A DNA stretch of 64,000 nt from Azolla caroliniana (GCA_043228905.1 JBHGNT010000005.1:22134001-22198000), one strand, 5' to 3'; shown: positions 1 through 11,065, counted from the stretch's first letter. The notes: generated from the letters alone by a model not told the origin. A program made the numbers and translations.

Positions 1-354
1 GAGTGCGTAACAGTGTATAGAGAGAGAGAGAGGAAGAGGTCATTGCCTCTGTTGTAACCGCCGCCTATGGCGAAGATCGTGAGCACGAGGTCATTGCCTC
101 CATGAGCTCACTGTTGTAATCATTGTGATATAGTGATAGTTTGGAGTCTGTGGACTCCCGTGGTTTTTCCCTCTCAGGGTTTTCCACGTTAAACATCCTG
201 TGTACTCTTCTCTCCTTTTGTGTCGTGCATTCATTCCCCGTTTTTCTGTGTTTTGATTCTAAGCTCGGGGTTGGCCGAGCGTTGTTCATTGGAGCGTGTG
301 TTCCTGTCACTCACTTGGATTGCGCTAAGCGAGTTCTATGATACGTGAGCAACA
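1..354 (+). mobile_element. Copia LTR, 3' part (K-like family)
   Basis: The stretch matches the 3' half of the Copia K LTRs at 24395 and 29302 (read on the minus strand): a CCGCCGCC block, then an ACTCCCGTGGTTTTT block, then GGGTTTTCCACGTTAAA. It probably ends at the AACA at 351-354, after which B-type Copia RNase H sequence begins. The 5' part lies outside the window, so it could be a solo LTR or the end of a whole element inserted in the neighbouring Copia. An AG microsatellite lies at 19-34. Confidence 0.55.
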
Positions 355-880
355 TAATGGATTGCGGCATCCTCTACAAGACCGCGATGCCAATACGACT
401 CGAGGGGTACACAGACGCCGATTGGGCCAGCTACAAATCGGATAAAAGATCAACTTCCGGATTTGTTTTCTCCCTCGGCAGCGGAGCAATATCCTGGAGT
501 AGCAAGAAGCAGCCTACTGTTGCTCTTTCGAGTATGAAGGCAGAATACAGGGGCGCAACCGTAGCTGTCTGTGAAGCCGTATGGCTCAAGAGGATTTTGA
601 ACGATCTGGGCGTACCCATCAAGGATCCGACTTCCCTTTACTGCGACAACATGAGCAATATCTATCTGGCTCGGAACTCGGTGTTCCACGCGCGGACAAA
701 GCACATTGAAGTGCACTATCACTTCATCTGAGAGCGCGTTCTGGCTGGCGATGTCGACCTACAACACATTAGCACCAATCTTCAAACGGCCAACATCTTC
801 ACCAAAGCCTTAGGAGCCGACAAGCTATGGCAATTCATGACTGATCTCAGATTGACGATCCCTGACCTGCCAAGCTTGAG
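355..880 (+). pseudogene. Copia RNase H C-terminal fragment (B-type element)
   Basis: A Ty1/Copia RNase H fragment would degrade the RNA of the RNA-DNA hybrid during reverse transcription. Visible motifs are GYTDADWASYKSDKRSTSG, ALSSMKAEYRGA, the YCDN block and [16 protein letters not shown] replaces the tryptophan codon normally found after HYHFI (729-731), and the tail continues to FTKALGADKLWQFM. The common ALSS(T)EAEY is SMKAEY here. RT and everything upstream are missing because K-like LTR sequence abuts at 354. The same tail occurs in Copia B at 61015-61250, so both belong to one family. Confidence 0.85.
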
Positions 881-1171
881 GGGGAGTACTGAAGACACTA
901 CGCAATAACGCGTGGATTCCACAACCACGCAACGAAGCAGAGAAGAGCCGATCTACCGTGCAAAGCCTCGAAGAAGCCGAAGTACAGACTTCGCAACTAT
1001 GCACGCAAGCCGAAGCACAGACTTCGTAACTACGCACAACGCAAGTTGGAGCACGGATTCCGCAACTCTGCATAAAGTGAGCCGACGTGAGTCGACGCGG
1101 ACTCTGGAACGCGAGTTGAAGTGGATTTCGGATACCGTTTGAAACCGACCCGACTTGAGTTTGAGGGGGCA
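881..1171 (+). other. Post-RNase H untranslated region and polypurine tract
   Basis: Non-coding stretch with short imperfect repeats built on GAAGCCGAAGCACAG and GCAACTACGCACAACGCAAG. It ends in a polypurine tract (TTGAGTTTGAGGGGGCA) directly before the LTR. The same region in Copia B (61260-61747) carries a 220-bp tandem duplication. Confidence 0.6.
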
Positions 1172-1557
1172 TGTTGAAAATCAAGCTCAACTTGGTCTAG
1201 TGTGTGAATTCACCTTGAGAGTGAAGAGACACTCCAATGGTCAAGAGTCACCATTATGTCACCACTTTGTATTCTAGCATTTAGTATGAGTCATACAATC
1301 ATATTCTATGACACATAACTTATGAGCTTTCACATTCCCCATGCTCCATGAGGCTTGTAGTTAATGAAGAGAGAGGGTGACTACATAAAGCACCCTCCTC
1401 CCACCTTGTATAGTGTTGAGTCTTTCTCCTTGGTCAATATACTTTTACCTTGCGTATTCTCTGTGTTTCACTCACTCTCTCTCTCTCTCTCTCTCTTACA
1501 CACACACATAACTCACATCTCTTCTGCTTCACAAGAATCCATCTCTTGATTCTTTAA
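1172..1557 (+). mobile_element. 3' LTR of the B-type Copia element
   Basis: Starts TGTTGAAAATCAAGC after the polypurine tract and aligns throughout with the Copia B LTRs (57830-58209, 61748-62171), including the CT microsatellite and the CAAGAATCCATCTCTTGATTCTTTA end. The final CA is lost (TTTAA). Minus-strand A-type Copia sequence begins immediately afterwards, so this element was probably inserted into that one. No TSD can be tested because the 5' end is outside the window. Confidence 0.8.
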
Positions 1558-2790
1558 AGTATTACATCTAGGATCCCTTTGCTCATGTTCCTCTTCTTTG
1601 GGAACGGTTGTCGGTGTTGTTTACCGAATTGGTAGGCTTCGCATACACCTGTAACCTCCTTCTCAGTAAAGGCTGGGAGTCCAATGATGACTCCTTTTGA
1701 CTACATTCCTTGGAGCTTCTGGAGATTAATGTGGCCGATTCTTCTGTGCCATAGCTCTATGTTGGCGTTGGCTTTATGGACCTTGGCAAACATTGTCGAT
1801 TTTATCTCGTGAGAGTCGAGGATGAAAAATCGGCCTTTTCTTCTTCCTCAAGCGATAATTCAGCCTTCTGTTTCGATGAAGCATCCTCGGTTGTTGAACC
1901 GAACTTGCATGCCTTGTTGCACAATCTGGCCTACCAAGTCCAGATTCTTCGTTATTGTTGGAACATGCAAGATGTTCTTGATGTAAGTTTGGTTGCCCTC
2001 TTCTCCGTATGGCACATTACCGACATGTTGAATGGGGTGACTTCTGTCTGTCATCCCCTATTTCCACATAGTCAGGTTATTTGGGCTTTCGTAGTTCTCG
2101 AAACCAATATTTATGAGACGTCATGTGATTGGATGCACCTGAATTGACAAACCATACATCTTCTGAGTTGGAGGTGTTGGTTCGGTTGGAGGTTGACATT
2201 GAGTTCGCTTTGTTCCTCATTACAAAAATTCCACCATGATCATCGTAGTCAAAGTTGGAGGTGAAGTTGGTAAGTTGTCGGTTTGCGAAGGCCAACTCAT
2301 TTTTCTTCTTCCGACACCTTGCCTCATAGTGACCAAATTTTCCACAATATCCGCACTAGACGGAGTTGTTTTGTCCGCTAGGTTTGGCATGATTGCTCCC
2401 CCTTCTACCAGATGCTCCGCCTCGTGCGTTTGAAACATCTTGCTAGTAGTAGAAGTTGTATTCTCGGGGTTGTTCTTGGTTGTGTCGGCCTTGGCGAAAT
2501 CGGCCTCTTCTTCCACGACCTTGCCCCCTTCCTCCATCCAAGTTCGAATAGAGCATGTGTCCTTGCACATTGTTCCTCGTTCAGTCGTGATTTTCTTCGA
2601 CCAATAGCATAAACTAGAGATCGAAGGAGGAAGGAGGATTCTCCCTTGCAAGGATGACCGACCTTATTGCACCGAACCAGGGTGCTAGGCTGCCGAGGCA
2701 TATCTGCACCATTTCATCATCCTCAATGTTGACATTGATCAACCCAAGGGAGTCACACAACTCCTTGATCTTGAAGAGAGAACATGATGA
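1558..2790 (-). pseudogene. Copia gag-protease-integrase remnant (element H, A-type)
   Basis: Read on the minus strand from 2790 downwards, this is a decayed Copia polyprotein. It shows a gag C-terminal piece (KIKELCDSLG, QICLGSLAPWFG), a damaged zinc-knuckle region, the protease motif DVWFVNSGASNHMTSH with the catalytic Asp changed to Asn, the HVGNVPYGEEG stretch, and the start of the GAG-pre-integrase region (about 1590-1640). Stops and frameshifts are frequent. The order matches Copia A at 62177-63297. Gag N-terminus, PBS and everything after the integrase N-terminus are absent. Confidence 0.75.
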
Positions 2791-3081
2791 CAGTATACAT
2801 AAAACAAGAAAAATTGTATTCACATGGAGCAAGAATGAACCAACTATTACAAAGAGAAGGAGAAGGTGCTTATGTAGTCACCTTCTCTCTAAGTTCTCTC
2901 ACTAGAACCACCTCTTGGAAAAGAGGTGGAGCCTTAACTATTTATGAAATATGAAATATGTTTCATAGGACTTAAAGTTTTATGACACACTAGTTACTAT
3001 AAACTAGGAGGTGGGGTTTTCACACACTTGAGATACTAAGATGTATTCCCACACTAGGGAAGTTGAGTTTGATTCTCAACA
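2791..3081 (-). mobile_element. 5' LTR remnant of Copia element H
   Basis: On the minus strand it begins TGTTGAGAATCAAACTCAACTTCCC, as does the Copia A LTR at 56189. It keeps the GGTGACTACATAAGCAC and CTCCTTCTCTTTGTAAT blocks, then breaks off before the CT microsatellite and PBS. The join to gag near 2790 is therefore an internal deletion. Confidence 0.7.
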
Positions 3082-3252
3082 ATTTTCTATCTTGGAACTA
3101 CACGGTTTGACCTTTGTTAATGTGGAGGTACAAGGTTCGAATCTTGTCCTGTGCAGATAACATATGTTTCAACATTTTCTTCTATTTCTTCATACTTATT
3201 TATTTGGGTATTCCATATGTTTTCCATGGTGTGTACGAAGTACACTACGACA
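3082..3252 (-). mobile_element. G2 3' LTR remnant
   Basis: Its minus-strand start is TGTCGTAGTGTACTTCGTACAC at 3252. It matches the right-hand G2 LTR, whose start reads TGTCGTAGTGTACTTTGTACAC at 47773. It is cut at 3081 by Copia H. It contains a B-box-like GGTTCGAATCT on the plus strand (3134-3144), but the A-box portion is gone. Confidence 0.7.
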
Positions 3253-4768
3253 CTCACCCCCTCCGAACCTGCACATCCTCTGGTATGTGCCGAAGTTGTG
3301 GGAACTTCGTTATTCTCATTCATCCGTAGTGCCATCTGCTTCTCCCATTAAGTTGATCATTAATTCCAGCCCTCTTTCTTCATTTTCCCCATTTCCGTGA
3401 TCTATGCTCGTGTGTTCCTCTATGTCAGTGTTGTCTAAAGTTACGTAGGGTTTGACGCCACTTCGCTTCTTGAAAATCTTCACCTGTGTCCCCACTATAC
3501 GCACCGACAGTACTATTTCATCTGGCTCACTTAGTCGGTAAGTTCTGTTGTTGAATACTTTTCAAACCTCATATGGTCCAACCCACCTTCGAGTGAATTT
3601 CTGTATCAAGCTATGTTGATGATCCAAGCTGTTGTCGTAGACTATCACCTAATCCCCTTCTTCGATCTTCCGTGGTCATAGTCGATGTTTTTTGTCAAAT
3701 CGATGTTTAGTGCGGAATCAAGCTTCCCGCTATCATCGTACCACTTCCGCAATGTCTTCTGGTCTTCCTTTTAGCTATCGTATCCAGGCCGCTAGTAGTT
3801 CTTCCTGACTCATCTCTTCCTTCCATGGTAACACCGTCCAATGCATGTTGCAATTGCAGTTTTCGTAGGCATTACCGGAGTTTTCCTATTCATAAGTTTT
3901 GTTGGCATGTAACCGATCACGGAACTGTGTTGTGCGATCCGCCCATAGTGCATACGGAAGCATCTGCGGCCAAAGCTTCACCCTTCCGTCACATCCTTTT
4001 GCCAATGCTTTTACGATTGGACTATGTCCTAGCTCGATCTTCCCATTGGCTTCTGGATTGTATGTCGTGGGTAGTGTCAACAGTACTCCGTGTTTGGCGA
4101 AGAGTTCCTTACCTTCATCAAAGTTAAGTTCACCCTGATCCGCAATCACCTAACCTACGCATCCGTACTTTCATAACACTTCTTCCAAGAGAAATTGGCA
4201 TACTGCAGAACTTGTTTTCTCCGTAGCGCCCGACCTTCTACTTGGTTCATCATATTCTCCCGAGCTAGCACCAAGAAATTCTTTTGTCTGATCCCAGTGG
4301 GCATTGCCATGATATTGACCATCCATTTGAAGTTGATTGTCGGTGATAATGTCGGATATAGTTCTTCCCGGTGTTGAACTCCGGAGTTGATTTGACATTT
4401 CCTGCAGCTTTCTGTGAACTCCGCTACGTCCTTGTACATATTCTTCCACCAATATTTTAACTTGATCTTTGCAAATGTCGTCCACGTACCCCGATGTTCA
4501 GCCCAATCGGATTCATGAAATTTGGATATTATCTGTTTCAGATGTTGTTCCTTTGTGCCAACTACCCGTAGTGGTATACCATTTGGTCTTTTTGGCTCCC
4601 TCTAGATTAATCCATTGTTTAGGAAAAACTTCTGGACTTGTCACTTCTTCTTCTGAATCGTGGCTCTCTTTTATTTATTATTCGATGATTCCTCAATCTC
4701 TTGTAGTGTTCTCCTGATCAACAAGATTTCTCCTTCATATTCATCTTCCTAAAATTCATCTCCTTCAT
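3253..4768 (-). pseudogene. G2 integrase (degraded)
   Basis: A Ty3/Gypsy integrase would join element cDNA to chromosomal DNA. On the minus strand, from about 4500 downwards, the zinc-binding region is seen (SCRKCQINSGVQHREELYP), then core segments including IADQGELNFDEGKELF and TTYNPEANGKIELGH, then the C-terminal region near 3650-3480 with RIVGTQVKIFKKRSG. It aligns with the C, G1 and J integrases but has many stops. The stretch 4500-4760 is the linker between RNase H and integrase. RNase H itself is missing. Confidence 0.75.
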
Positions 4769-5399
4769 ACAATGAGGTGTGAGTAAAGGTTTTTGAGCCT
4801 TACACCTCCAAGATAGGAAGCAATAGACATACCATTAGACTACGTTGTTTCATTTGAAACTTAATTTTGTTCATTGTACATTTCACACAAAATTGTTTGT
4901 AGATGAGAGCTTAGATAAGGTACATGGTCATCATGCATCACATGTGATGCATGAGCGCCAAATGGCGATCATGCATCGCATGCATCTCATGCATTGTATG
5001 TATGTACTACACCCTCACATGCACATATGCATGGGGGCATTTATATAAGAAGGAGAGAAAGAGAAAGAAATGGGGGGAATGTATGCAATCAATAATAATT
5101 AATAAGTTCTAGTTATCTCATTTGCAAAGTGTCTTCTATCTCAATTTCGAAGTCAAAGGTTCAAACTGGGAATAGGAATTCCCACCTGTATCTATCTATC
5201 AATTTATCTTTAATACTTCTCGCTTGCGCTAGTCCTTCCGCCGTTTCGTTGCTTGCACTAGTCCTTCCGCGGTTCCGTGATCTTGAACGATCCCATCATC
5301 AATCCTCCATAACCACTAGCAGATAGAGGCCCAGTGCTTGTCCGCACTTGTGACGCGCACATCCCGACGTTTGACACGTGTGTCCCGCGCCACACGACA
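4769..5399 (+). mobile_element. D 5' LTR, left end truncated
   Basis: Matches positions ~44429-45031 of the 3' LTR, starting at CATACAATGAGGTGTGAG. The first ~160 bp, including the TGTCG terminus, are lost to the deletion that also removed G2 RNase H. It ends CACACGACA at 5399, just before the primer site. It carries a run of CATGCAT-type repeats (4935-5040). Confidence 0.85.
4789..4842 (-). promoter_or_regulatory. Antisense tRNA-like A/B-box module in D 5' LTR
   Basis: On the minus strand TAGTCTAATGG (4832-4842) fits the Pol III A-box consensus, and a degenerate B-box follows near 4789-4800. The 3' LTR has the same module (A-box 44493-44503, B-box-like 44449-44460). A second tRNA-like stretch lies in sense orientation further down this LTR (GGTTCAAAC near 5158; GGTTCAAACC near 44829). 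Function is inferred only. Confidence 0.4.
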
Positions 5400-5404
5400 T
5401 CTAT

Positions 5405-5421
5405 TTGGTGAACCCGATGTG
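5405..5421 (+). other. D primer-binding site (tRNA-Trp type)
   Basis: TGGTGAACCCGATGTGA begins a few bases after the LTR end. It differs by one base from the 18-nt site in F. Its complement fits the 3' end of plant tRNA-Trp plus CCA, as recalled. Confidence 0.8.
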
Positions 5422-5432
5422 ACAAACACAAG

Positions 5433-5825
5433 GTGGTAATAGAGGCATCACGAATGATGGATGCAGTCTTGGATGCTTATGACTTAGAAGAGTCTATAAG
5501 AAGAGAAGGTGGGCCGAGACTGATAATGCTTCCATTTATAAGGAAGGCCATTGAAACGATGTTGTAGGATGATAAGGATAGAGCGATGGATTATCTCAAG
5601 TTGGCAAGGCAAGTTGAAAGATTATATCTAGAAGTTCCAGATTGGTATGGCGCAGTTATGAAATCCAGATTCGGACCTCAACCTTTTCGTGGGCTTCTCA
5701 ACAATGATGAAGATGAAGATGATCGAGATATTCGTGATTACTGTCATGAAGAGACATTCAACAAAGAATGTGGGCTTGTAAGAAAAGATCAAGATATTCA
5801 AGGATGCGGTTGTGAAGAGAGACGC
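5433..5825 (+). pseudogene. D gag-like ORF, part 1
   Basis: Reads as a gag-like helical protein (segments ASRMMDAVLDAYDLEES, DDKDRAMDYLKLARQVER) followed by an acidic, Arg-rich tail. One TAG interrupts it near 5565. The frame runs to the ACGC target site of element C at 5822-5825 and continues at 36511, confirming the interruption. No zinc knuckle or protease motif is present. Similarity to Retrotrans_gag is inferred from position after the primer site rather than from clear motifs. Confidence 0.6.
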
Positions 5826-6517
5826 TATCGTGAAGAAAACCGGCCATAGGTGGAATCGAAGAAAAAGGCGCATGAACCGGCTCTTACACGGGTGGACGCG
5901 AGGATTGATATATTGTACATAATTCGTAATTAGGGCGACTGGTGTAAATACTAGATAGTGCACATTTATTAGGGGATTTTGTGCGTATCTCTATCGACAG
6001 GGACAAGGAATAAAGCAGTTGGCTAAGGAAAAGGGGGCATCCCTTTTGGGGAACTATTTAAGGAGGGAGAGAAGGAAGGAAAGATATCGCGCGTTAAGGT
6101 GGACGAAGTGCTGTAGGACCAAGAGCCGAACTGTCTCTCCTCCTCCGACCGTCATTATCTGTGGGTGTCAGGAGTTCGCTGCCTCTACTTCATGGACAGC
6201 CTGTGTGCTTCCAGCAGAGGCTCTCCCTTCTACGTTTTCGGGGTCTAGTGTGTTCCGTCTGTGTGTGTGAGTAGGGTCCCTGTGGCGGGTCCATCGCCGG
6301 CTCGCCGGGTGTAACCGTCAGAGTTTGTAATCTCTTGATATTGTAATCGACTGTTATTGTAATTAAGGGTTCCGTCCGTTCTCATCCTCTCGCTTCCGTG
6401 TATATGCAAATCTGTGTGTGTGTGTGTGTGTGCTTGCATCTCTCTCTCTCTCGCTCCTTGGTTCAAGGCCCCCGTGGTCCCGCCTCTTTCTCCACGCACG
6501 CGCGTAACAATGCGACA
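5826..6517 (+). mobile_element. C-family LTR, left copy
   Basis: 692 bp, starting TATCGTGAAGAAAACCGG (TGTCG changed to TATCG) and ending GCGACA. It closely matches the right copy. It is flanked by ACGC on the left and ACGT on the right, the latter explained by C-to-T at the CpG. Contains a GT microsatellite (6413-6431) and a short CT tract. Confidence 0.85.
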
Positions 6518-6699
6518 ACGTGACGAAGAACATGGGCTTGACAAGAGACATGGATATGTTCACAGTGATCGTGAAGAGGCATTCAATGAAGAAGAAGGTT
6601 TCGAAGAGAGAGATCGAGATTGACATGCCTATGGTCGTTACGAGGATCATTGAAAACTCGACAAAGGAGAAACATGTGACAAAGAACGCGATCTTGAAG
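6518..6699 (+). repeat. Duplicated D gag segment
   Basis: 182 bp nearly identical to 36507-36688 (D gag just right of the C 3' LTR). At 6699/6700 it switches to C gag sequence. GAAG is shared by both sides of the junction, consistent with microhomology-mediated duplication. Confidence 0.8.
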
Positions 6700-7563
6700 T
6701 ACGGGTTTGACGACTCGCTTCGGCTGTCGAGGCGGGACTTCATGGCGTGGGTGGAAAGCCCCAGAAAGGGGAGGAACACATCGGCGCTCCTCTAGGAGTT
6801 CGAAAAATGGTTCGCGCAGCTGTCGACGCTGGACCGGACCGTGCTCGAAACGAGTCGAGTACTACTGTTTGTCAAGTCGGTGGATGCGCTCGACAGGGGA
6901 AAGGTAGGTCCCCTATTGGAGATGGACGAAGGGCTCACGACAAACTAGGCTATGGTAAAACGGGTCTGCAGCCGTTTCGATAAACAGTGCGATTGGAGCG
7001 ACGGAAGCTCGTCGGGGTCAGGGTCGGTCCCGGGGAGGAGGCCCGAGGAGCCAGTATCGGTGCCGGCCGGAAGGAAGGAAGAGACCAGAATATGGCCAGA
7101 GTCGAGGTCGGCATGGAACGACGTGGTCAGAGGCCCATCCGGAGGAGCTGACACAGATGGTGCGCGACCTGCAGATCGCACATGCCCGGAGAGACAGTGG
7201 TGAACAACCTCGTGACCGGAGGCCGCCGGCTGGGCAGCGGTGCATGTGGTGTGACGTGATCGGTCACATTCGGAAGGATTGCGTGGATTTTGCCGACGAT
7301 TGCGTGGATTTTGCCGACGCACTCAGGACCAACGTGGTGTACCTCTAGAACGGGTGGGTGCACGCAAGCGAGATTGGGAGAGTCCTAGAACTGAATACGG
7401 GGCGTGGCGGAATGAAGAGGTTGATGGAAGAGGCCGTGGCACGACACGTCGAAGCCGTTAACTACTTAGTGTCGGCGGGAATTCGGGTCGGGGGTGATGA
7501 GACCCGGAAGGCGAAGGACTCTGGATTCTGGTCGCTAGTGCTAGAAGGCCTCTCCGGAGTTCG
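6700..7563 (+). pseudogene. C gag (decayed)
   Basis: Aligns with J gag (30161-31905): helical capsid segments such as VLLFVKSVDA and VKRVCSRFDK, then a CX2CX4HX4C zinc knuckle CMWCDVIGHIRKDC near 7240-7282, then VHASEIGR...GGMKRLMEEA. In-frame stops occur (near 6793 and 6946) and frames switch. A 21-bp tandem duplication after the knuckle (7277-7297, 7298-7318) adds a second CVDFAD. The N-terminal gag third is missing because the junction at 6699 enters mid-gene. Confidence 0.8.
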
Positions 7564-8532
7564 GTGAAGAAGGAAGAGGCGGACCATGCGGAACAATGGG
7601 TCCAAGAGGTCACCGGTTGGGACGATCCTGTCGAAGAGAAAACGGGCTTCGTAGAAGCCGCTTGCCAGAACTACGAGGTTCTGGTGGAGGACAAACGGGT
7701 AGGAAAGGCCGGAGGGGTCGGTCCCCCGCAGAGGTATGAGACCCGGTTCAGACCGAAATCGACCGGTGCCGACAACCCAGGCATGCTGGACGGAAAGAAG
7801 CAAGCGGGGTTTCGGTTGAGCACCGAAATCGAAAGGACCATAGACCTACGAAAGGTCCTGGAGGAACGTATCCTTGACAACAAAGTGGAGTTATCATTGC
7901 GGGAGGTGCTGGGAATCGCCAAGAGGGAGTTCCACGACTCTATCGTAGACTTGGTGAAGCGGAAGAGGCTCTCGACGGAGCCGGAACCGGAGAAGCCGGT
8001 GGAGGTGCGGACCACGCACTTGGAAGACGAAGCCCTAGAAGACGAGTTGGTGGGAAGCCACTACACAAAGCCGCATTGGGCCAAGGCAACTACGGAAACC
8101 CCTCTACGGATCGGCAACGTTCTGGAACTGGTGGTGGCGTTGGTAGACCATGGATCCGAAATCAACCTGATGTCCATGGATTTCTACAAGAAGGGTAAAG
8201 GGCCGATCAACACCAAGCACATCTGGAAGATACGGGCAGTGACGCGCGCCACGGAAGAACTACATGGGGCCTGTCTGAACGTACGGGTGAAAATCGGCGA
8301 TGTCGAGATTGACCAGCACTTCTTCATGCAGGAGACATCCTCGCATCTGGTTATACTAGGAGAGCCATATATCACGGCGGCACGGATGGAGACCAAGGTG
8401 CTGGACAACGGTTTAGCCTATGCAAGAGTCAAGAGCCAGGACGGGCGTCACTCGGTCCAGTTCCTAACGGTGCAACCAAACCACGAGCTTAACCGCGAGG
8501 CCCTCGGCGGCGAAACCCGAGGGGATTTTTAG
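7564..8532 (+). CDS. C gag C-terminus with aspartic protease
   Basis: A 322-codon open stretch. Residues ~1-180 match the C-terminal part of the G1/J gag ORF (DLVKRKRLSTE block). Residues ~195-320 are a retropepsin-like protease with motif VALVDHGSEINLMS, DHG replacing the usual DS/TG, followed by HLVILGEPYI, which fits the second conserved strand (I/V-L-G). In G1 and J a TAG sits at the gag/protease boundary where C has CTG, so in C the two parts are fused. The ORF ends at TTTTTAG (8526-8532), beyond which the pol frame is -1, as in G1 and J. The listed start is not a true initiation site. Confidence 0.8.
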   Translation: MKKEEADHAEQWVQEVTGWDDPVEEKTGFVEAACQNYEVLVEDKRVGKAGGVGPPQRYETRFRPKSTGADNPGMLDGKKQAGFRLSTEIERTIDLRKVLEERILDNKVELSLREVLGIAKREFHDSIVDLVKRKRLSTEPEPEKPVEVRTTHLEDEALEDELVGSHYTKPHWAKATTETPLRIGNVLELVVALVDHGSEINLMSMDFYKKGKGPINTKHIWKIRAVTRATEELHGACLNVRVKIGDVEIDQHFFMQETSSHLVILGEPYITAARMETKVLDNGLAYARVKSQDGRHSVQFLTVQPNHELNREALGGETRGDF

Positions 8533-9142
8533 AGAGGGCTATCAAGGCGTGGGGCCGCGATAGTATAGACACCCGGGAAGAACCCCACAAATGTACAGTA
8601 CGGAAGAAGACTTGTACCATAGGTAGGAAATTTTGGATCTCCGAAAACGGAGGTTGTACTATAACCGGCGTCAGCGGCCGGGAGAGGAAGCGAGCGGAGG
8701 AGCGGCTCAGGGGATGCGGAGTCCTCTTCCCCGACGAAGACATCAGCGGTGCCGTGGAGGCGGTCTCTTTTGACGAGACCTTGGGCGAACTTCGAAAGGT
8801 GATCGGTGAAGACCTTAGAGAAGACCGGACCGTTCCAGTAGGGTCAATGGGAATGTACGAAGTCATCGCGGACTTCGGGGAAAGGATCGGGTCGGATCGG
8901 ACGACCTGCGTGGATACAAAGTACAAGACTGTGGATCGGAAGGTGAGGCCAGTCGCGGCACCCTTGCCGGAGGGCAGCGAGGAGCGGATAAAAGGGGTCG
9001 CATCGAACCCAAGTTTACGGAATCCGGCTGGCATAGGGCACCGGTTCACCGACATAACGCTACGGGAGCTCAAGGTCGGTGGGGGCGGCTTTCTACTGCC
9101 GGCGGAGGAGGACCGGTTTCGGAGAATGCTCGGGAGGCACGG
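8533..9142 (+). pseudogene. C pol, pre-RT linker
   Basis: Continues pol in the -1 frame (FLERAIKAWGRDS region). After a frame break the VEAVSFDETLGELRKVIGED segment runs to DRFRRMLGRHG at 9142, where G1 interrupts. The next codons (KAF) resume at 32866 after the duplicated ACGG. The segment has no assigned enzymatic domain; it corresponds to the N-terminal extension of RT in G1 and J. Confidence 0.75.
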
Positions 9143-9794
9143 TGTCGCGTAGTTAAGCGCGCGCGTGGAGAAACGAGGCGGGACCACCGGGGTCTTGAAC
9201 CGAAGAGCAGGTGATAGGGGGGGAAAGAGAAGGAGAGAGACGACCGGTTACGTATGAGCAAAGAAACACAGGGACACGGCCCGTCAACGCAGAAAACACG
9301 AATGGACACAGAGACAGAGAGACACGAATGTTTGTATATTAACAGATGACACCAAAAACAACAGAGCACGCGAGCGGTTACAACCGCACAGGCCGGCGAA
9401 CAGATGCCGATGCCTGTTCGTTTGCGCACAAAAGGGGATAGGATGGAGGTGCTGCCGGAAGCAAATGGGCGTTCCTCGAAGCAGCGCGAGCCTCCTGAAA
9501 ACCTGCAGAGAAGAGCAATAGAGAACAAACAGAGGAGAAGCGTTCGGTTACGGTCCGACAGCAGTTCATCCTCCTCAATGCGCGATCCCCTTTCTCCCCG
9601 CGTCTCTTTCTCTTTTATAGCTTCAAGAAGGGAGCCGTTTTTCTCATTAACTTCCTACCGACCGAATCTAACTACCTGCGATCTACCTTTGTACCCAATC
9701 CTCTATTATATACATTAAAGGGTGTACACGCGTGAAGAGCCGGTTCATGCGCGCCATACACCGATTGTGCCAAGGGACGGTTTTCTTCACGACA
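9143..9794 (-). mobile_element. G1 3' LTR
   Basis: 652 bp. On the minus strand it starts TGTCGTGAAGAAAACCG and ends CGCGACA. The complement of GGTGGGGGCAGA lies next to 9794 as the polypurine tract. It is intact, whereas the partner LTR is split by J. Confidence 0.9.
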
Positions 9795-9799
9795 TCTGC

Positions 9800-11065
9800 C
9801 CCCACCTAACCGCGCATCCACCGGTATGCGCCAAAATTGGGTTCGAGTTCCGGTCCGAGTTCCGGTACTTCGTCCATCGGTTCGTCCATCAGTTCGTCCT
9901 CTGTCTCAGACTGTTCGTCGTCGTTGTCCAAGCCTCTTAGATCCGGCTCGCCGTCGTGGCGCTTCTTGAACGCTTTGATCCGCTTCCCCGCCACCGGTAT
10001 CGCCATCCTCGTACCGTCGAGTTCCGCCAGGTGATACGTCCCGTTATCGTTGGCGCTCGTTACCACGTAAGGCCCGAACCACCGCTTTGCAAACTTCCGT
10101 GTTGCCCAGTGCTGGTTGTCGAGGCTGCTGTTGTAGACTAGCACCCAGTCGCCTTCCTCGATTTTCTTTGGTCGGAGCCGGTGCGTTCGATCGAACCGGG
10201 CTTTGTTCCTCATCCTCGCCGTCCAAAGTCTCTCTACCGCTCGTTCCACGTCCTCTGGCCTCCGCTCGAACTGCCGTATACGTGCCACTAGCAGTTCTTC
10301 CCGGCTCATCTCGTCTCTCCAGTCCACTGTCGCCCAAGAGGAGATCGTCCGTTCCATCGGCATGATTGGCTTCTGTCCAAACATGAGCTCTAACGGCATG
10401 AACCCGGTTACCGAACTGTGTGTTGTCCTGTCCGCCCACAAGGCATAAGGTAACAGTCGTGGCCAGTTCCCGACCTGGCCTCCGCACGCCCGAACTAACG
10501 CTTTGATGATCGGTCCGTGTCCGTGCTCCACCTTCCCGTTCGCCTCCAGATTGTACGCTGTGGTGAGCGAGAGCTTGACCCCTAACCGGTCGAACAACTC
10601 CTCGGCCTCTTCGGCGTCCAACTCCCCGCGGTCAGCCACGATCTTCCCGACGCACCTGTACCGGCATATCACGACCTCGATCAGGAACCGACACACGGCC
10701 GCGGTCGTTTTGTTCTACAGGGCTCGGCCTTCCACCTGGTTCGTCAGGTCCTCCCGGGCCAGCACTAGATATCGCATCTGCCCTACGCCCATCGGCATCG
10801 TCACCAAATTTACCATCCATTTGAAGAGGATGGCCGGAGGGTATGTAGGGTGAAGCTCGTCCCGATGTCGGACTATGGAGTGTATCTGACAGCTCTCACA
10901 AGTCGTCACGAACCGATGCACGTCCCGGTACAGTCCTGGCCACCAGTACTTCCCCTTTAGTTTCTCGAACGTGGCCCACGTTCCATGGTGTCCAGCCCAA
11001 GGGCTGTCGTGGTAGGCCTTCAGTAACTCCTCCTGTTCCTCCTTCAGCGCCACTACTCGGAGCGG
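9800..11065 (-). pseudogene. G1 integrase
   Basis: Minus-strand integrase. The zinc-binding region HDSPWAGHHG...CESCQIHS lies near 11010-10860. The core shows ADRGELDAEEAEELFDRLG and YNLEANGKVEHGHGP, i.e. the second catalytic Asp and the Glu about 35 residues apart. The C-terminal region (RLRPKKIEEGDWVLVYNSSLDNQH, RWFGPYVV, GKRIKAFKKRHDGEPD) runs to 9806. One stop lies near 10712. No chromodomain follows; the tail is acidic. F interrupts upstream at 11062-11065, between the RNase H/integrase linker and the zinc domain. Confidence 0.85.

Noticed and set aside
6413-6431. GT microsatellites in C LTRs as functional elements
   Set aside because: Simple repeats of variable length between the two LTRs; no evidence of function.
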